Notes under the pieces: model-generated
The model's input: only the letters and a program-made list of their open reading frames with translations
Told to the model about the DNA's origin: nothing
The model's database searches: none
Assembly (NCBI RefSeq): GCF_036323735.1
Contig: NC_086026.1
Location: 70,223,039-70,287,038 of the forward strand
Length of the DNA stretch: 64,000 bases
Direction of reading: 5' to 3'
Source of the DNA: Rattus norvegicus
Lineage: Eukaryota > Chordata > Mammalia > Rodentia > Muridae
Position numbers and translations under genes: made by a program
Shown: piece by piece, positions 54,173 to 64,000 of the stretch
Numbering within the stretch: the first letter of the stretch is position 1
Layout of the letters: the number at the start of each line of letters is the position of its first letter

Positions 54173-54609
54173 AACAATAGAGTCTTACCATCTAGTTCTG
54201 GCATCAGCTAACAGCAGTAGACTTATGGACTATGCAACCCTACCCCATAACTCAGAGAGAGGTAGGCCATCCTGGCCCTGGGATTTTTACTCATTATATT
54301 ATGGATCTTGGGAGAGCCCTTTCCCCATACTCAGGGTACCTCATTCAAACTCCTTAATTGCTATTTTTACTGTCCTTCCAGATGTTTTTCTACATCTGTA
54401 AGGCACCCAAGAGCTAGAGTTATATAATGAAAACGTTTTACGGAGGGCAGGCAGGATCTCTGAAAGCCCACTGTCATTCATTCTAAGCGCCTGTTAGCCT
54501 TGGGTGGCTAAGAGAATACTAAAAGAGAAACATTAGCAAGGCCCAGCACAGCCTGGAACAATCCAATCAGCCGTATCGATTGCTTCATCAAAAGAGCATT
54601 ATCGGGCAC
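54173..54609. other. Unassigned intergenic sequence
   Basis: Nothing recognised. Confidence 0.35.
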
Positions 54610-54925
54610 AGAGGTGTTGAAGTGTCTCTCATAGGCTCATGTGTGTAAATGCATGGTCCCCAGCTGGTGGCATGTTTTTTTGGAAAGTGCAGAATCTTTA
54701 GGAAGTGGAGCCTCCTAGAGAAAGTGGGTGAGTAGAGATGGGCCTTGTGGCTTTAGACCTTGGCCCTGTCTGCTCTCTCTGTCTGCTCTCTGCTTCCTGA
54801 GTGCAGGGCGATCAGCTGCCTCATGCCGCTGCCACAGCCACACCTTCCCCACCAAGTCAGACTATCCTCTCTTTAAACTGTGAGCCAAAGGTACACACTC
54901 TTCCTTCCTGAAGCGCTTGCCTGTC
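54610..54925 (+). repeat. MaLR-like LTR or related repeat
   Basis: GGCTCATGTGTG..GGTCCCCAGCTGGTGGCATG..AGGAAGTGGAGCC..GTCTGCTCTCTGCTTCCTGAG..CTTTAAACTGTGAGCCAAAG: a common rodent LTR-type text. Confidence 0.5.
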
Positions 54926-55765
54926 CGTCAGGGACTGGTTGCCCCTGTGTTGAGTTGGGTCACGAAGCTTTTGTCTCAATGGGAGGTGGGCAGTTATCTT
55001 CTTCAGATTCTCTGCCTCCTGGTACCCAGGATGATCCCACCCACACCCATGCCTCATGGCCTCCTGCGCAGAGCTGTGAGAGGTTCTTTAGCCGCTTACT
55101 TTAAGGTTTTCCTATCTTAAGCAGGTAAACTTAGTGAACTGGGCCATTACTAAGGCCCTTGACTATATGTGGAATCATGGGTGTTTTTTCTTCCTAGGAG
55201 GGGCATCTTCTCTGCCTTCTGTCTTGCTCTTTCTCCTTTTATTGTCTCATTCTTCCCAGGGGATTCATGTTTCTGGACCCCACGGAGGAATCTGTGGTTC
55301 AGATCTAATCTGTACTCTCCCTTGGAGCCAGCCATCTGTACACAGCAGCAAGCCAACACCCCCAAACTCATCTTCCGTTTTCCACCTTCCCTGCCAAATC
55401 AGAGGCTAACTCAGAAGGCAGTAACTGCTTGCATTTCCCATTCGCCTCCCTCCCCGACATGGGCAAGTTCTTTCTGGGCAGTCAACTTAGCCTCTGGTTC
55501 ATGTCTCATTGCTCACAGCGAAGGCTATGTGAAAGCTGCCAGAGCCTCACTATCCAGCCCCAATGCCTACTACTAGGAATGGCTATGATCTCAGTCTATC
55601 AGCCACTTTGGCGGATAACCACACTTGAGAGGTGAGCTCTATTCATTAAGGGGGCACATCACCCCATCCTTCTCTGAACACTACATTCAGAGAAGATATA
55701 AGATCCTGTATTTCTCCGTCAGATGGCTTGGGCTTGGTTACACGTCTTATCACCCATGGACCATG
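54926..55765. other. Unassigned intergenic sequence
   Basis: Open frames up to 135 codons on + without recognisable homology. Confidence 0.35.
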
Positions 55766-56125
55766 CCACCAATCACTACAGTTAGAGGCAGCTGGGGAGG
55801 TAAGGGTTTACTTCAGTGTCTATTTTCAGGTCACAGTCCATCATCAACGGAAGCCAGGGCAAGAACTCAAGGCAGGAACTTTAGGAAGGGCCATGGAGGA
55901 ATGTTGCTTGGTGGCTTGCTCCTCATGGATTTCTCAGCTTGTTTCTTGTACACAGCAGGACCACTAGCCCAGGAGTAGCCCTATCCACAGTGGGCTGAAT
56001 CCTTCCACATCATCGTCAATCAGGAAAAAGCCAGGAAGACTTGCCTACAAGCAATGTGATGGAAGCGTCTTCTCAGTTGAGGTTCTTCTTCCCAGAAAAC
56101 TCCATCTTGGGTCAGGTTGGCAAAC
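55766..56125 (+). repeat. Rodent interspersed repeat (same family as 47775)
   Basis: TTCAGGTCACAGTCCATCATC..CCATGGAGGAATGTTGCTTGG..TGGCTTGCTCCTCATGG..CCACAGTGGGCTG..CTCAGTTGAGGTTC. Confidence 0.8.
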
Positions 56126-56309
56126 AAAACAAAAGCATGTCAGGATTACCTCTGCAGATGCCCCACCCTTAGAAAGATCAGCCTCAGTTACATGTCTTGT
56201 CATCTACTGCAAGGACCAAGTTATCCTCTCCTCCCAATTCATCTTTGGTTCTTTCTATCCTGGTTCAAGTGCCAGTTCTACTGTGTGACTTCCAAGGTAG
56301 ACATGGACA

Positions 56310-56715
56310 AACATATATTGACCCAAGATAGGGCACTGACAACAGACCAAAGAAATGGTGCAACCCACTTCCAGTTCTGTGAGCCAAAAAGTTTTCTGGG
56401 GTTAATTATAGGAACAGGGTGAGAGATGATCTGTAGGAGCCTGGGTGAGTCAAAGGGAGTTGCAGTCATGGGAAAGCCCATCCCAGCATGAGATGACTCA
56501 CAAAGCTTCATCCTTGAAGTTCTTTTAACAACTTGCAGTCAAGTCAGATGCCTGGCCAGAAGTTGTGATTCCTCCAAATTGTTAGGAAAAAGGCCTTGCA
56601 AGTCTTGTAAGTTTCTGGTGCTTCCTGAGCCTTGTAAGTTTTATTTATTTCCTAACACTCCCACCCTCTTCCATCTCTATCCCAGAGAAATAGTTACACA
56701 ACACACTCACTATTG
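56310..56715. repeat. Unclassified interspersed repeat, copy 2
   Basis: Diverged homologue of 52545-53340 (see that entry). Neither copy has an open frame. Confidence 0.5.
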
Positions 56716-57159
56716 CTATATTGTTATCTATTGCTCTTTTACTTCTACTTTCCAAAGCTGGGATGGGGTGAGAGAGGGAAAATCTCTGTGAGTTATCCTC
56801 TGGGTAATTCAGGGATTCTCAAAGACCAATGACAGCTTAAAAGGTTGTTACTGAGTCTAAAACCTCAGTCATCGGGTAGATAATCATGAGGGGAAAGATG
56901 ATGTTAGACATGCCCAGGATATAAAGGGATTTCTGACTGTGTCCTAGTTCCTGGCCTGTGTAGTGGTTGCATGGATGTTTACTCTGTAGCTGCCTGTCTT
57001 CACTCTGTGAACTGAGCGCATTTACATGATGCAGAGTGCCAACTACTATATAGTCATGGTATGATGTAAGATTTCAAGGCCACATTTTAAAGAAAACAAA
57101 CGTGAAAACCAAAGCTCATGTGTGTAAGATATCTTTTTCTCTTTCTCCCTTTACCTTTG

Positions 57160-57160
<1 letters not shown>
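56716..57160. other. Unassigned intergenic sequence
   Basis: Nothing recognised. Confidence 0.35.

Positions 57161-57162
<2 letters not shown>

Positions 57163-57203
<41 letters not shown>
57163..57203 (+). repeat. (GA)n
   Basis: Pure GA tract of about 20 units. Confidence 0.97.
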
Positions 57204-57208
<5 letters not shown>

Positions 57209-57530
57209 GCAGTGTGGAGTGTGTGTGACTGCATGCACATCTGGAGGCTGGAGGTGGATGTTTGGTGTCCTGTATTTCTCTTACCTTTTGAGGCAGGTGT
57301 CCTGTATTTCTCTTACATTTTGAGGCAGGATCTCTCACTGACCCAGGAGCTCCCCAGTTTAGTGGAGCTGGTTTGCCAACAAACTCAAAGCTCCAGCCTT
57401 TCTAGGAGTCTCCATCTCTGGAGTCAGAGTGCATGCTGCCACACCCAGTTTTTCACATGAATTTTGGGGACTTGAACTTGGGTCCTGATGCTTATGCAGC
57501 AAGCACTTTACCAGCTGATCCAGAAGCAGC
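57204..57530 (-). repeat. B4-type SINE, inverted, with internal duplication
   Basis: Ends GAACTTGGGTCCTGATGC..CAAGCACTTTACCAGCTGATCC (reverse tRNA-like head). A 32-bp block containing TGTCCTGTATTTCTCTTAC is tandemly repeated at about 57267-57330 with one mismatch. Confidence 0.7.
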
Positions 57531-59140
57531 CAGGCCGTACCATGGTGATTCCTTCTAGGAAGGAGACGACAGAAAAGATGCAGAGAAGGACCCCCCAACC
57601 CCACCCGTTTATCCATTTTCAAACTTAAGCTCTTCAGGTAACAGGAAAATGTCTAAGAGCTGTAGCGTGTGTGTAAATGTCAACAGTAGGCTTGGATGAA
57701 AGGAAAACCCCGATGCAGACATCACTTGGGTAAATCAAACAGTGTTTACTTAGCTAGAGTAAGCAGAGGAAGCTACAACGTGAGGATGTGGGACAGAGAT
57801 GAGCATCATTTTCTGAGACAGGCAGCATCCCACTTGTGCATGGTGAAGTCTCAGCCAGGCTCTCCTCAGACCTTTGTGAGGCTCTGCAGAGGAGCCCCTA
57901 TCTGTGCCAGCTTAGGTGCTGAAGGTGAGTGAGGTCCGGCCTGTGAGTACAGTCCTGCCTTTGCATGTCGTTAGCTCTCCCAGGCAGAGCTTCCAGGCTT
58001 GAACTGTGAGCACTTCTGTAGTGGGTCGATGAGTTGATTTACCCAGGGCTCCTCCTCAGAGCCAGGTGTCTCTCATCAGTCTGAGGACTACGATGAAAAC
58101 CCAGGGCTGCAGTGTGATCCAGTCCACTTACTGCAAAACAGTGTTCTTCCAACACTTTCCTTCACGCCCTTCAAGCCAGAGCAGCCCAGTTTCCACATCT
58201 GGCTCAGCCCAGCACAGCCACAGGCTAGAACAAGGTTAGTCACCCAGCTATCTCTAGAATCATGCTAACAGACATGCAGACAGGGACGAGATTCCTGTTG
58301 AAGTAATTGCAACAGAAATCAGCTACTCGTCAGCAAACGCAAGCAAGTGCAAGATTCCTGCCACTCTAACCCTCCTCGTCTCCCTGTTCCCACAAAGGGC
58401 TCACCACACCCTATACAGGCAACAGCAGCCTAAGGGGCCAGGCCCCAGCACAGAGGGACCTTCCTTCTGACACCCTGCTGTAAGTCAGCATTTTCCCTGC
58501 CAACTCCCCATAACTGGATTCCTAGTATGTAACCTCCCATTTCCCAGAATCCCATACCTGCTGATAGCAGCAGGATGGTGTCCTCTTTCAGATGTCATTG
58601 CCCAGTTCTGGGAAGCTATCCTTCAAGGTCTTGGGTTAAGCGGAAGGATAGCTTCTATTTCTTCCCTTTGTGTGTTCAATCCCTTGCTGAGGCCTTGACA
58701 TATGGGTGAGGTCTGAGGGCACCTGGGCTTGGTTTTCCTGATAAAGCTTTAAGTCACTGGAGCCAGAGAATGGCTTGGTGGAGTGTATAAGCAGGTGGAG
58801 TCTCTTTTCTTTCTTGGGTCACTTCATGTGACCACGGAATGACTGCAGGAGTCTGAGAGAGGGACAGAAGGAGCAGAGAAGGTTTGGAGATCACTGATGG
58901 TAGCCATATGAAACAAGGGGGTATCTCTGTGACACCTGCCTGTCTCGATGGTACTCAGGGCCCAGGAGATCTTCCTCTGCTTGGAAGCTGTGCTTCTCTG
59001 TATGCTCTTCAGATATCATCCTAGAGAGATGGAGAAAACTCAGTCCCCCAAATAAACAAAAAGTAAGTTTCTTTATACTGCTATCATAGCAGGAGAGGGA
59101 ACCCTAAAGATGTTCAATGCATTTGGGGATGTCAATGGGG
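57531..59140. other. Largely unassigned intergenic sequence
   Basis: An LTR-like text may lie near 58700-59100 (CCCAAATAAACAAAAAG..TACTGCTATCATAGCAGGAG), too weak to name. No gene recognised. Confidence 0.35.
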
Positions 59141-59345
59141 GCCTTTTTGTTGTTTGTTGTTTTGCAATGGGGTCTCATGCAACCTGTGCTGACTTTCAAC
59201 TCATAATATATCACCGTGAGCCCCCAATTTTTCTGCCTCTGTCTCCTAAGTTCTGGATTGCAGGCTGGAAGCATTCTTCTTCATACACTGACCTTAAACA
59301 CTGGAACTCACAACCACTTCCAACATATGAACTTTTATTTATTTT
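59141..59345 (-). repeat. B1/B4-type SINE, inverted
   Basis: GCAATGGGGTCTCATGCAACCTG..CTGCCTCTGTCTCCTAAGTTCTGG..ATTGCAGGCTGG. Confidence 0.6.
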
Positions 59346-59779
59346 CAGCATAAATTTTGGCAAGTGTTACTGATATGGTGTGACATTAATTCTACAGAAT
59401 GTTCATGTATAACTTAGTGTCCAAGAATCTATCAGGTAGAAAGACTAGCGAGGGGCAGGTGACAGCCGTGGGTGGTGGTTACTACAAGACTGGCTATAGA
59501 TACAGGGTTTGAAGAACCAAGAAAACATTACCTAAAATTTGTCCAGAATTTTAGAAGACACCCCCATTAAAGCTGTCAAGTCTGAAGTGAGAAGCTGGTG
59601 TGTGGGACAGGAGGACCTGTAAGCAGGAGGCCAAGTCATGGACATGAAGGTCATCTGTGTCATGGGCACCAGAGGGAGGAGTCGGATAACAGGCATGATG
59701 GCGGAACCTGACTTTTACAAAAACACCACTTGCCACCTAGAAGAATCCGTGACATTAGCAAAAATGAGGAATAGGCTGA

Positions 59780-60360
59780 GTGTCCACCTCTTACCCTGCA
59801 CAGAGGTGAAGCCGCTTAGATTTAAGGTCTAAACTTGAAAGGTGGAACAGAAAAGCCGAGCAGGAGAAACCATTGACAAACACCTTTGCCATTTGGAAAC
59901 AGCCAATAACTTGTGGCCCTCAAAACCATTCTCCTAGGGGAGGAAAAAATGAACACATCCGATGACAGCAAAATTAAAGATTTTGTTGCATGAAGGTCTT
60001 CAAGGATGAAATTAAGGAGGTAACAGATTGAGACGTGGCTTTTAAATGTCGAAAAAATATTGAGATAAATGAGGGATGCTGACTGTGAACTCAAATTAGA
60101 AATTAGTGTTGCAGATGTGGGGAAAAGCCTTTGTTCTAATGAGATTTACAGGAAAGCCAAGGTCTGCAGCTTTCTTTTGAATATGTTGACATCATGCATT
60201 TATGCACCTTTATAACAGTGCGAACACACTTAATGCTACCGATGACACATTTAAAGATGGTAAATGCTATGTTACATGGATTTTTATTAAACCAGAACAA
60301 GGCAAAAGCCAAGATAACTAACCAGTCAGAACACAGGGTTATAATCAATTAAGGACTGGG

Positions 60361-60361
<1 letters not shown>
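59780..60361 (+). mobile_element. Degenerate LINE-1 ORF2 3' fragment
   Basis: A-rich sense strand with L1-like text; frame broken. Assignment by eye, borders approximate. Confidence 0.45.
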
Positions 60362-60416
<55 letters not shown>

Positions 60417-60417
60417 T
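60362..60417 (+). repeat. (CTAT)n
   Basis: Fourteen units of the CTAT tetranucleotide, pure. Confidence 0.97.
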
Positions 60418-60499
60418 AAATGAAACACATAGAAAAATGATTGACAAATCAGTTATACAATAATATTCATATAACTTTTACCTAGTTTGAAATTCTTTG

Positions 60500-60935
60500 A
60501 AACAGAATTTTGAGGGTGACAGCAGGAAAGTAGCACACAAAATATACAAGGGACTCTTGAAAACTGAAAATGAAAAGATAAAGAATAATATAAAAATGAG
60601 GAAAACATATGAACTGGAAATTCACAGAACAGGGAGCATGGGTAGGACATACATGAAGAGACACTTCCTGTGAAAAATCGCAGGAAGGGAAAACCAAAAC
60701 CAAGATGAGAGGCCCACACCACCCAGGAGGGTGACATACTTTGGGAAGCTCTGTTTGCAGGTTCGGGTGATGCTGGGGAGCTGATACACACTGTTGCCAG
60801 CCCATCGGTCACAGAAAGCAATGGATTGTCAGAATAAAATGGAGTACACAGTTCCTCAGGGCCTAGATAACCTCTCTTGAATACCAAAGGGCCTGAGAGA
60901 GACACATGTACTAAGATGACCACTACATTACTTGC
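60500..60935 (+). mobile_element. Degenerate LINE-1 ORF2 3' fragment (continuation)
   Basis: Runs from ATATACAAGGGACTC through AGAGACACTTCCTG to ACCCAGGAGGGTGACATAC, the fossil of the region preceding the L1 stop. The 168-codon minus-strand open frame is a shadow. Confidence 0.55.
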
Positions 60936-61290
60936 TGTGTTGGTTAGTTTTATTGTCAACTTGCCACAATCTAGAGTCCCTGAAGAGAGAGAACCTTAAG
61001 TGAGGAATTGTCCAGATGAGATCGGCCTGTTGCCATATCTGTGAGGTTGTCTTGAGTGACGACTGATGTGGGCAGGTCCAGTCCACGGTGGGTAGCACCA
61101 TCCCTAGGCAGGTATGCCTGGGCTGTATAAGGGCAATCCAGAGAGCATGCGAGTAAGCAGCATTTCTCCATGGTTTCTGCTATAGGTTCCTTCCTTGACT
61201 TTCCTTGGTGATGTGACCTGAGACTGTACGCCGAAATATACCCATTCTATTCCATGTTGCCTCTGGTCATGGGTTTATCACACCAAAGGA
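60936..61290 (-). repeat. Rodent interspersed repeat, inverted (same family as 47775)
   Basis: TGTTGGTTAGTTTTATTGTCAACTTG..GAGAGAACCTTAAGTGAGG..GCAGCATTTCTCCATGG..GTCATGGGTTTATCACACC. Confidence 0.85.
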
Positions 61291-61795
61291 GAACTACTTA
61301 CCTTAGGGAGGATGTGGGATCACTAACTTGCTCTCTGAATCAGGCAAATAAGGTGATACCTACCCATTGGGATTTACTTTCTATCCAATAATCTTGGTTA
61401 GAATGGGAAGCCGGAACTCCAGTCATAACCTAGAGAGAAGAACCCAGGACATCAGAATAGGGGAAAATGTATTGAAAGACTACAACCCAGGACTCGGAGG
61501 GCTGGGATCCTTTTGTGTTCAGGAAAATACGTGCAATCATCTTTGCAAATCTAACTGGCTGCATGTTTGTATCTTTGAATAGTTATTGACTTGCCATGTT
61601 GTTCCCTGGGAGCCAAATGAAACCTAGTGCTTCATCCTTAGGGCAGGATCCATAGTGGAGGCACAGGACAGCCGAAAGGTAGGTTCATGTAGGGACAGAG
61701 AACCTATTGTTTAGGCCATGAGACAGTTATGTACAAGATTTAAAAAGGAGACGTTCAAAAGCTGATACTTATGTTTCTTCTCTTTTTTATTTTAT
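61291..61795. other. Unassigned intergenic sequence
   Basis: Nothing recognised. Confidence 0.35.
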
Positions 61796-62012
61796 TATTT
61801 CATTTTAAAGATAGAGTCTCATGTCTCTCTGCTGGCCTCAGACTCACTATGGTTGTCAAGGTTGGCTTTAGGCTCCCAATCCTCCTCCCTCTGCTCTCAA
61901 GTGCTGGGCTCACAGCGGTGTGTACCTTGTCCCATTTTATGTGGTGCTGGGGAGGAGACTTGGGGCTTCCTGAATACCAGGCAAGCAGCCTACCAACTGA
62001 GTTAGAGCTCCT
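61796..62012 (-). repeat. B1/B4-type SINE, inverted
   Basis: AAAGATAGAGTCTCATGTC..CTCTGCTGGCCTCAGACTC..CTCAAGTGCTGGGCTCACAGCGG..CAGGCAAGCAGCCTACCAACTG. Confidence 0.75.
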
Positions 62013-62018
62013 CCAGTA

Positions 62019-62242
62019 CAGTGGTCTCAATCTTCCTAACGCTGTGACCCTTTAATACAGTTCCTCGCGTTGGGGTAATTCCCCATCCTTAAAAGCAATT
62101 TCGTTACTATTTCATAATTGTAATTCACTACCATTATGAATTGTAATGGAACTATCCCTGCTTTCCTATGGCCTTGAGCAACCCCTGTGAAAGGGTTGTT
62201 CAACCTCCAAAGGGGTGGCAACCCACAGATTGAGAACCACTG
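62019..62242. mobile_element. hAT-type DNA transposon relic (URR1-like)
   Basis: Terminal inverted repeats: CAGTGGTCTCAATCTTCC at the left and AGATTGAGAACCACTG at the right, about 15 of 16 bases complementary. The interior (GCTGTGACCCTTTAATACAG..TTCATAATTGTAATTC) matches the non-autonomous rodent URR1 family as I remember it. No coding capacity. Confidence 0.8.
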
Positions 62243-62494
62243 CTCTGGCGCCCCATAAGAATATTATGTTATCTACAACAAGTCAAAGGAAACCACTGTT
62301 GGAAGGTTGCAAGCAAGGTCTGAGCGGTGTGTGGATGTGGCCCCAGGGAAACCTGGAAAAGAGGTGGATCGGAAGGAACCTCCTTCCATTTCCCCTTCAA
62401 GGATAAGAGACCTTTTCAGGAGGAAAAATAAAACATACTTAGAAATTTATGATTTACCGAGCAGAAACCTCTCGGATAAAAAAGACATTTACTG

Positions 62495-62895
62495 TTTGTG
62501 CTGGCTAATTCTATGTCAATTTGATACTGCCTATAGTCGCCTGAGGGGAGGGAAACTCAATTGAGAAAATGGCTCTACCTAGCTGTAAGTAAGCTTATGG
62601 GACATTTTCTTAATTAGTGTTTGATGAAGGAGAGCCCGGCCAATTGTGGGCTGGTGGTCCTGGGGTCTATAAGAAAGCAGGCTGAACAACCCATGAGGAA
62701 CAAGCCAGTAAGCAGCACCCTTCCATGGTCTCTGCGTCAGCTCCTGCCTCCAGGTTCCTGCCCTGTATGAGTTCCCATACCCACTTCCTTCTATGAAGAA
62801 CGGTGATGAGAATTGTGAGCCAAATAAAGCAGTTCCCCTCCAGGTTGCTTTGGTCAGGGTCTTGCATCACAGTAACTGTAACCGTAATGAAGACA
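62495..62895 (-). repeat. Rodent interspersed repeat, inverted (same family as 47775)
   Basis: GGGAAACTCAATTGAGAAAATGG..TTTTCTTAATTAGTGTTTGATG..AAGAAAGCAGGCTGAAC..GTAAGCAGCACCCTTCCATGG..GTGAGCCAAATAAAGC. Confidence 0.9.
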
Positions 62896-63548
62896 CTGTA
62901 GATGGATTCACCACATCAAAATATCATCCCAGAAGCTAAAACCCTCAACCTATCAGCTCTTTCTGTTGACGGTTAGTTAGTTATCTGGCTGAGAGTCTTA
63001 AACACTAAGGTCTCTTGCTGATAAACTGAGGGGCTGCACTGGGAGCTGCTGTAGCCATTCCTAGAACAAAGAGGTTTTCTCTTCTGAGCATCGAAGGCAT
63101 GTTGCATGCTGAAAGTCTGCAGGGATGGAAGTTTGGCAAAGGTCTGCTCTAACGATGGATGTATCTTCGGGGAGACCACTCTGGGTCTCCTTGACCACCC
63201 CCTGGGTCAGGAGGCCTGAGAGGCCTTTATGCAATCTCCTTTATCTCCTCTCCTTCTCTTAAAGAAGAGGCTATTTCTAACTCTGACCCAGTTTATTGAA
63301 AAGAACACCGGGCTACAGGGCACTGAAGCAGCCCAAGGCTCTGCTGCCCGTTGCCAGTTGATGGGACAGGCGAGGATTCCAAACCCATTCATTCCCACTC
63401 CGTTACACTATCACCCACAAACAAAAATGGAAAAAAAATATTCTGAATTTATCTCTGGTTTTGAAAGGACTCCAGCTAGTCTGAGCTCATCTTAAACCCT
63501 ATCCCAGTTTCCCTGTGAGGCACTACAGACAGAGATAGCCAGCAAGGG
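62896..63548. other. Unassigned intergenic sequence
   Basis: Nothing recognised. Confidence 0.35.
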
Positions 63549-63550
63549 GG

Positions 63551-63593
63551 AAACAAAACAAAACAAAACAAAACAAAACAAAACAAAACAAAC
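63551..63593 (+). repeat. (AAAAC)n
   Basis: Pentanucleotide tract of about eight units. Confidence 0.97.
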
Positions 63594-63599
63594 CATCCC

Positions 63600-64000
63600 G
63601 AGCCCTACCATTTCCATCAAGCCTGTAAGTGTTGGATCATTTAGATCACCATTCTGCATATGGACTTTGTTAATAGCTCAGCTTTGAGTTCAAAATGTTA
63701 AATTCCCCTGCGGGGGGGGGGGGGGACCCAATGTTTTAAGTCCCTTGCAGCCACTGGAGGGCAGGAGGCTCTGTGCTAGGACTTTGCCTTTTGCTGGCTG
63801 GAAGTGACATCTGGCTTCCAAGCCTTTAAGAGGCTGTGATAGCTAAGCCCGGCTGCTACTAAAACCCTTCAGAATTCCTGGTTTGCAGAAAGGAAGAAGG
63901 CATGTGTGGCTGACCCTGGCTGAGGAGGCTGAATATTTAAACCCACAATCATCTAGAAGGCCAAGGAGGGAGTTGGAGTAGCCTAATAAATGAATCCCCT
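63600..64000. promoter_or_regulatory. Candidate conserved non-coding element at window end
   Basis: Repeat-free apart from a G14 run at 63712-63725. It has AT-core and E-box-like words and continues past the window. Inferred from texture only. Confidence 0.25.

Noticed and set aside
60453..60959. 168-codon open frame on the minus strand
   Set aside because: Antisense to a fossil L1 ORF2 fragment; no recognisable domain.
1..64000. CRISPR arrays, operons or ribosome binding sites
   Set aside because: This is vertebrate nuclear DNA; the tandem repeats are microsatellites and minisatellites without spacers.

Overview
This is a mammalian, rodent window, almost certainly rat (Rattus). The evidence is the set of BC1-derived ID SINEs with A-rich tails that contain GAAC or G interruptions, several with perfect target-site duplications. 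B1, B2 and B4-type SINEs are dense, (TG)n/(CA)n arrays are very long, and one L1 3'-UTR fragment looks recent. No bacterial, phage or CRISPR content was seen.

The only gene I can support is the 3' two thirds of Uaca (nucling; uveal autoantigen with coiled-coil domains and ankyrin repeats) on the + strand. Nine coding exons lie at 1403-1510, 3170-3202, 3362-3460, 6218-6254, 7321-7373, 9423-12131, 13593-13745, 16835-16900 and 20181-20252. Each has clean AG/GT borders. They join in one frame to 1,109 codons plus stop, and a poly(A) signal lies at 20345. The N-terminal ankyrin-repeat part (about 300 residues by family length) lies left of the window. One 2,709-nt exon encodes most of the coiled coil. 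It carries a 13-residue motif at 13 positions, four of whose intervals are exactly 63 residues (nine heptads).

From about 20.37 kb to 64 kb I see no protein-coding gene. This is intergenic DNA; by remembered synteny (human 15q23) it faces the gene-poor interval towards TLE3. It is a mosaic of SINEs, fossil and young L1 pieces, MaLR-like LTR fragments, a hAT-type element and simple repeats. Blocks of unique sequence at about 25.86-26.5, 27.0-28.5, 43.8-44.5 and 63.6-64.0 kb look like conserved non-coding regulatory DNA; the 27-28 kb block also has more CpG than its surroundings.

No undescribed biological system is demonstrated. The best leads are the heptad-phased motif repeat in the Uaca coiled coil, the 1.4-kb UG-rich array starting about 50 nt after a Uaca splice donor, the candidate enhancer block at 27-28.5 kb, a tandemly duplicated ID SINE at 54 kb, and an inverted (twin-primed) L1 at 23.4-24.2 kb. 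SINE subfamily names and repeat borders were judged by eye and are approximate.
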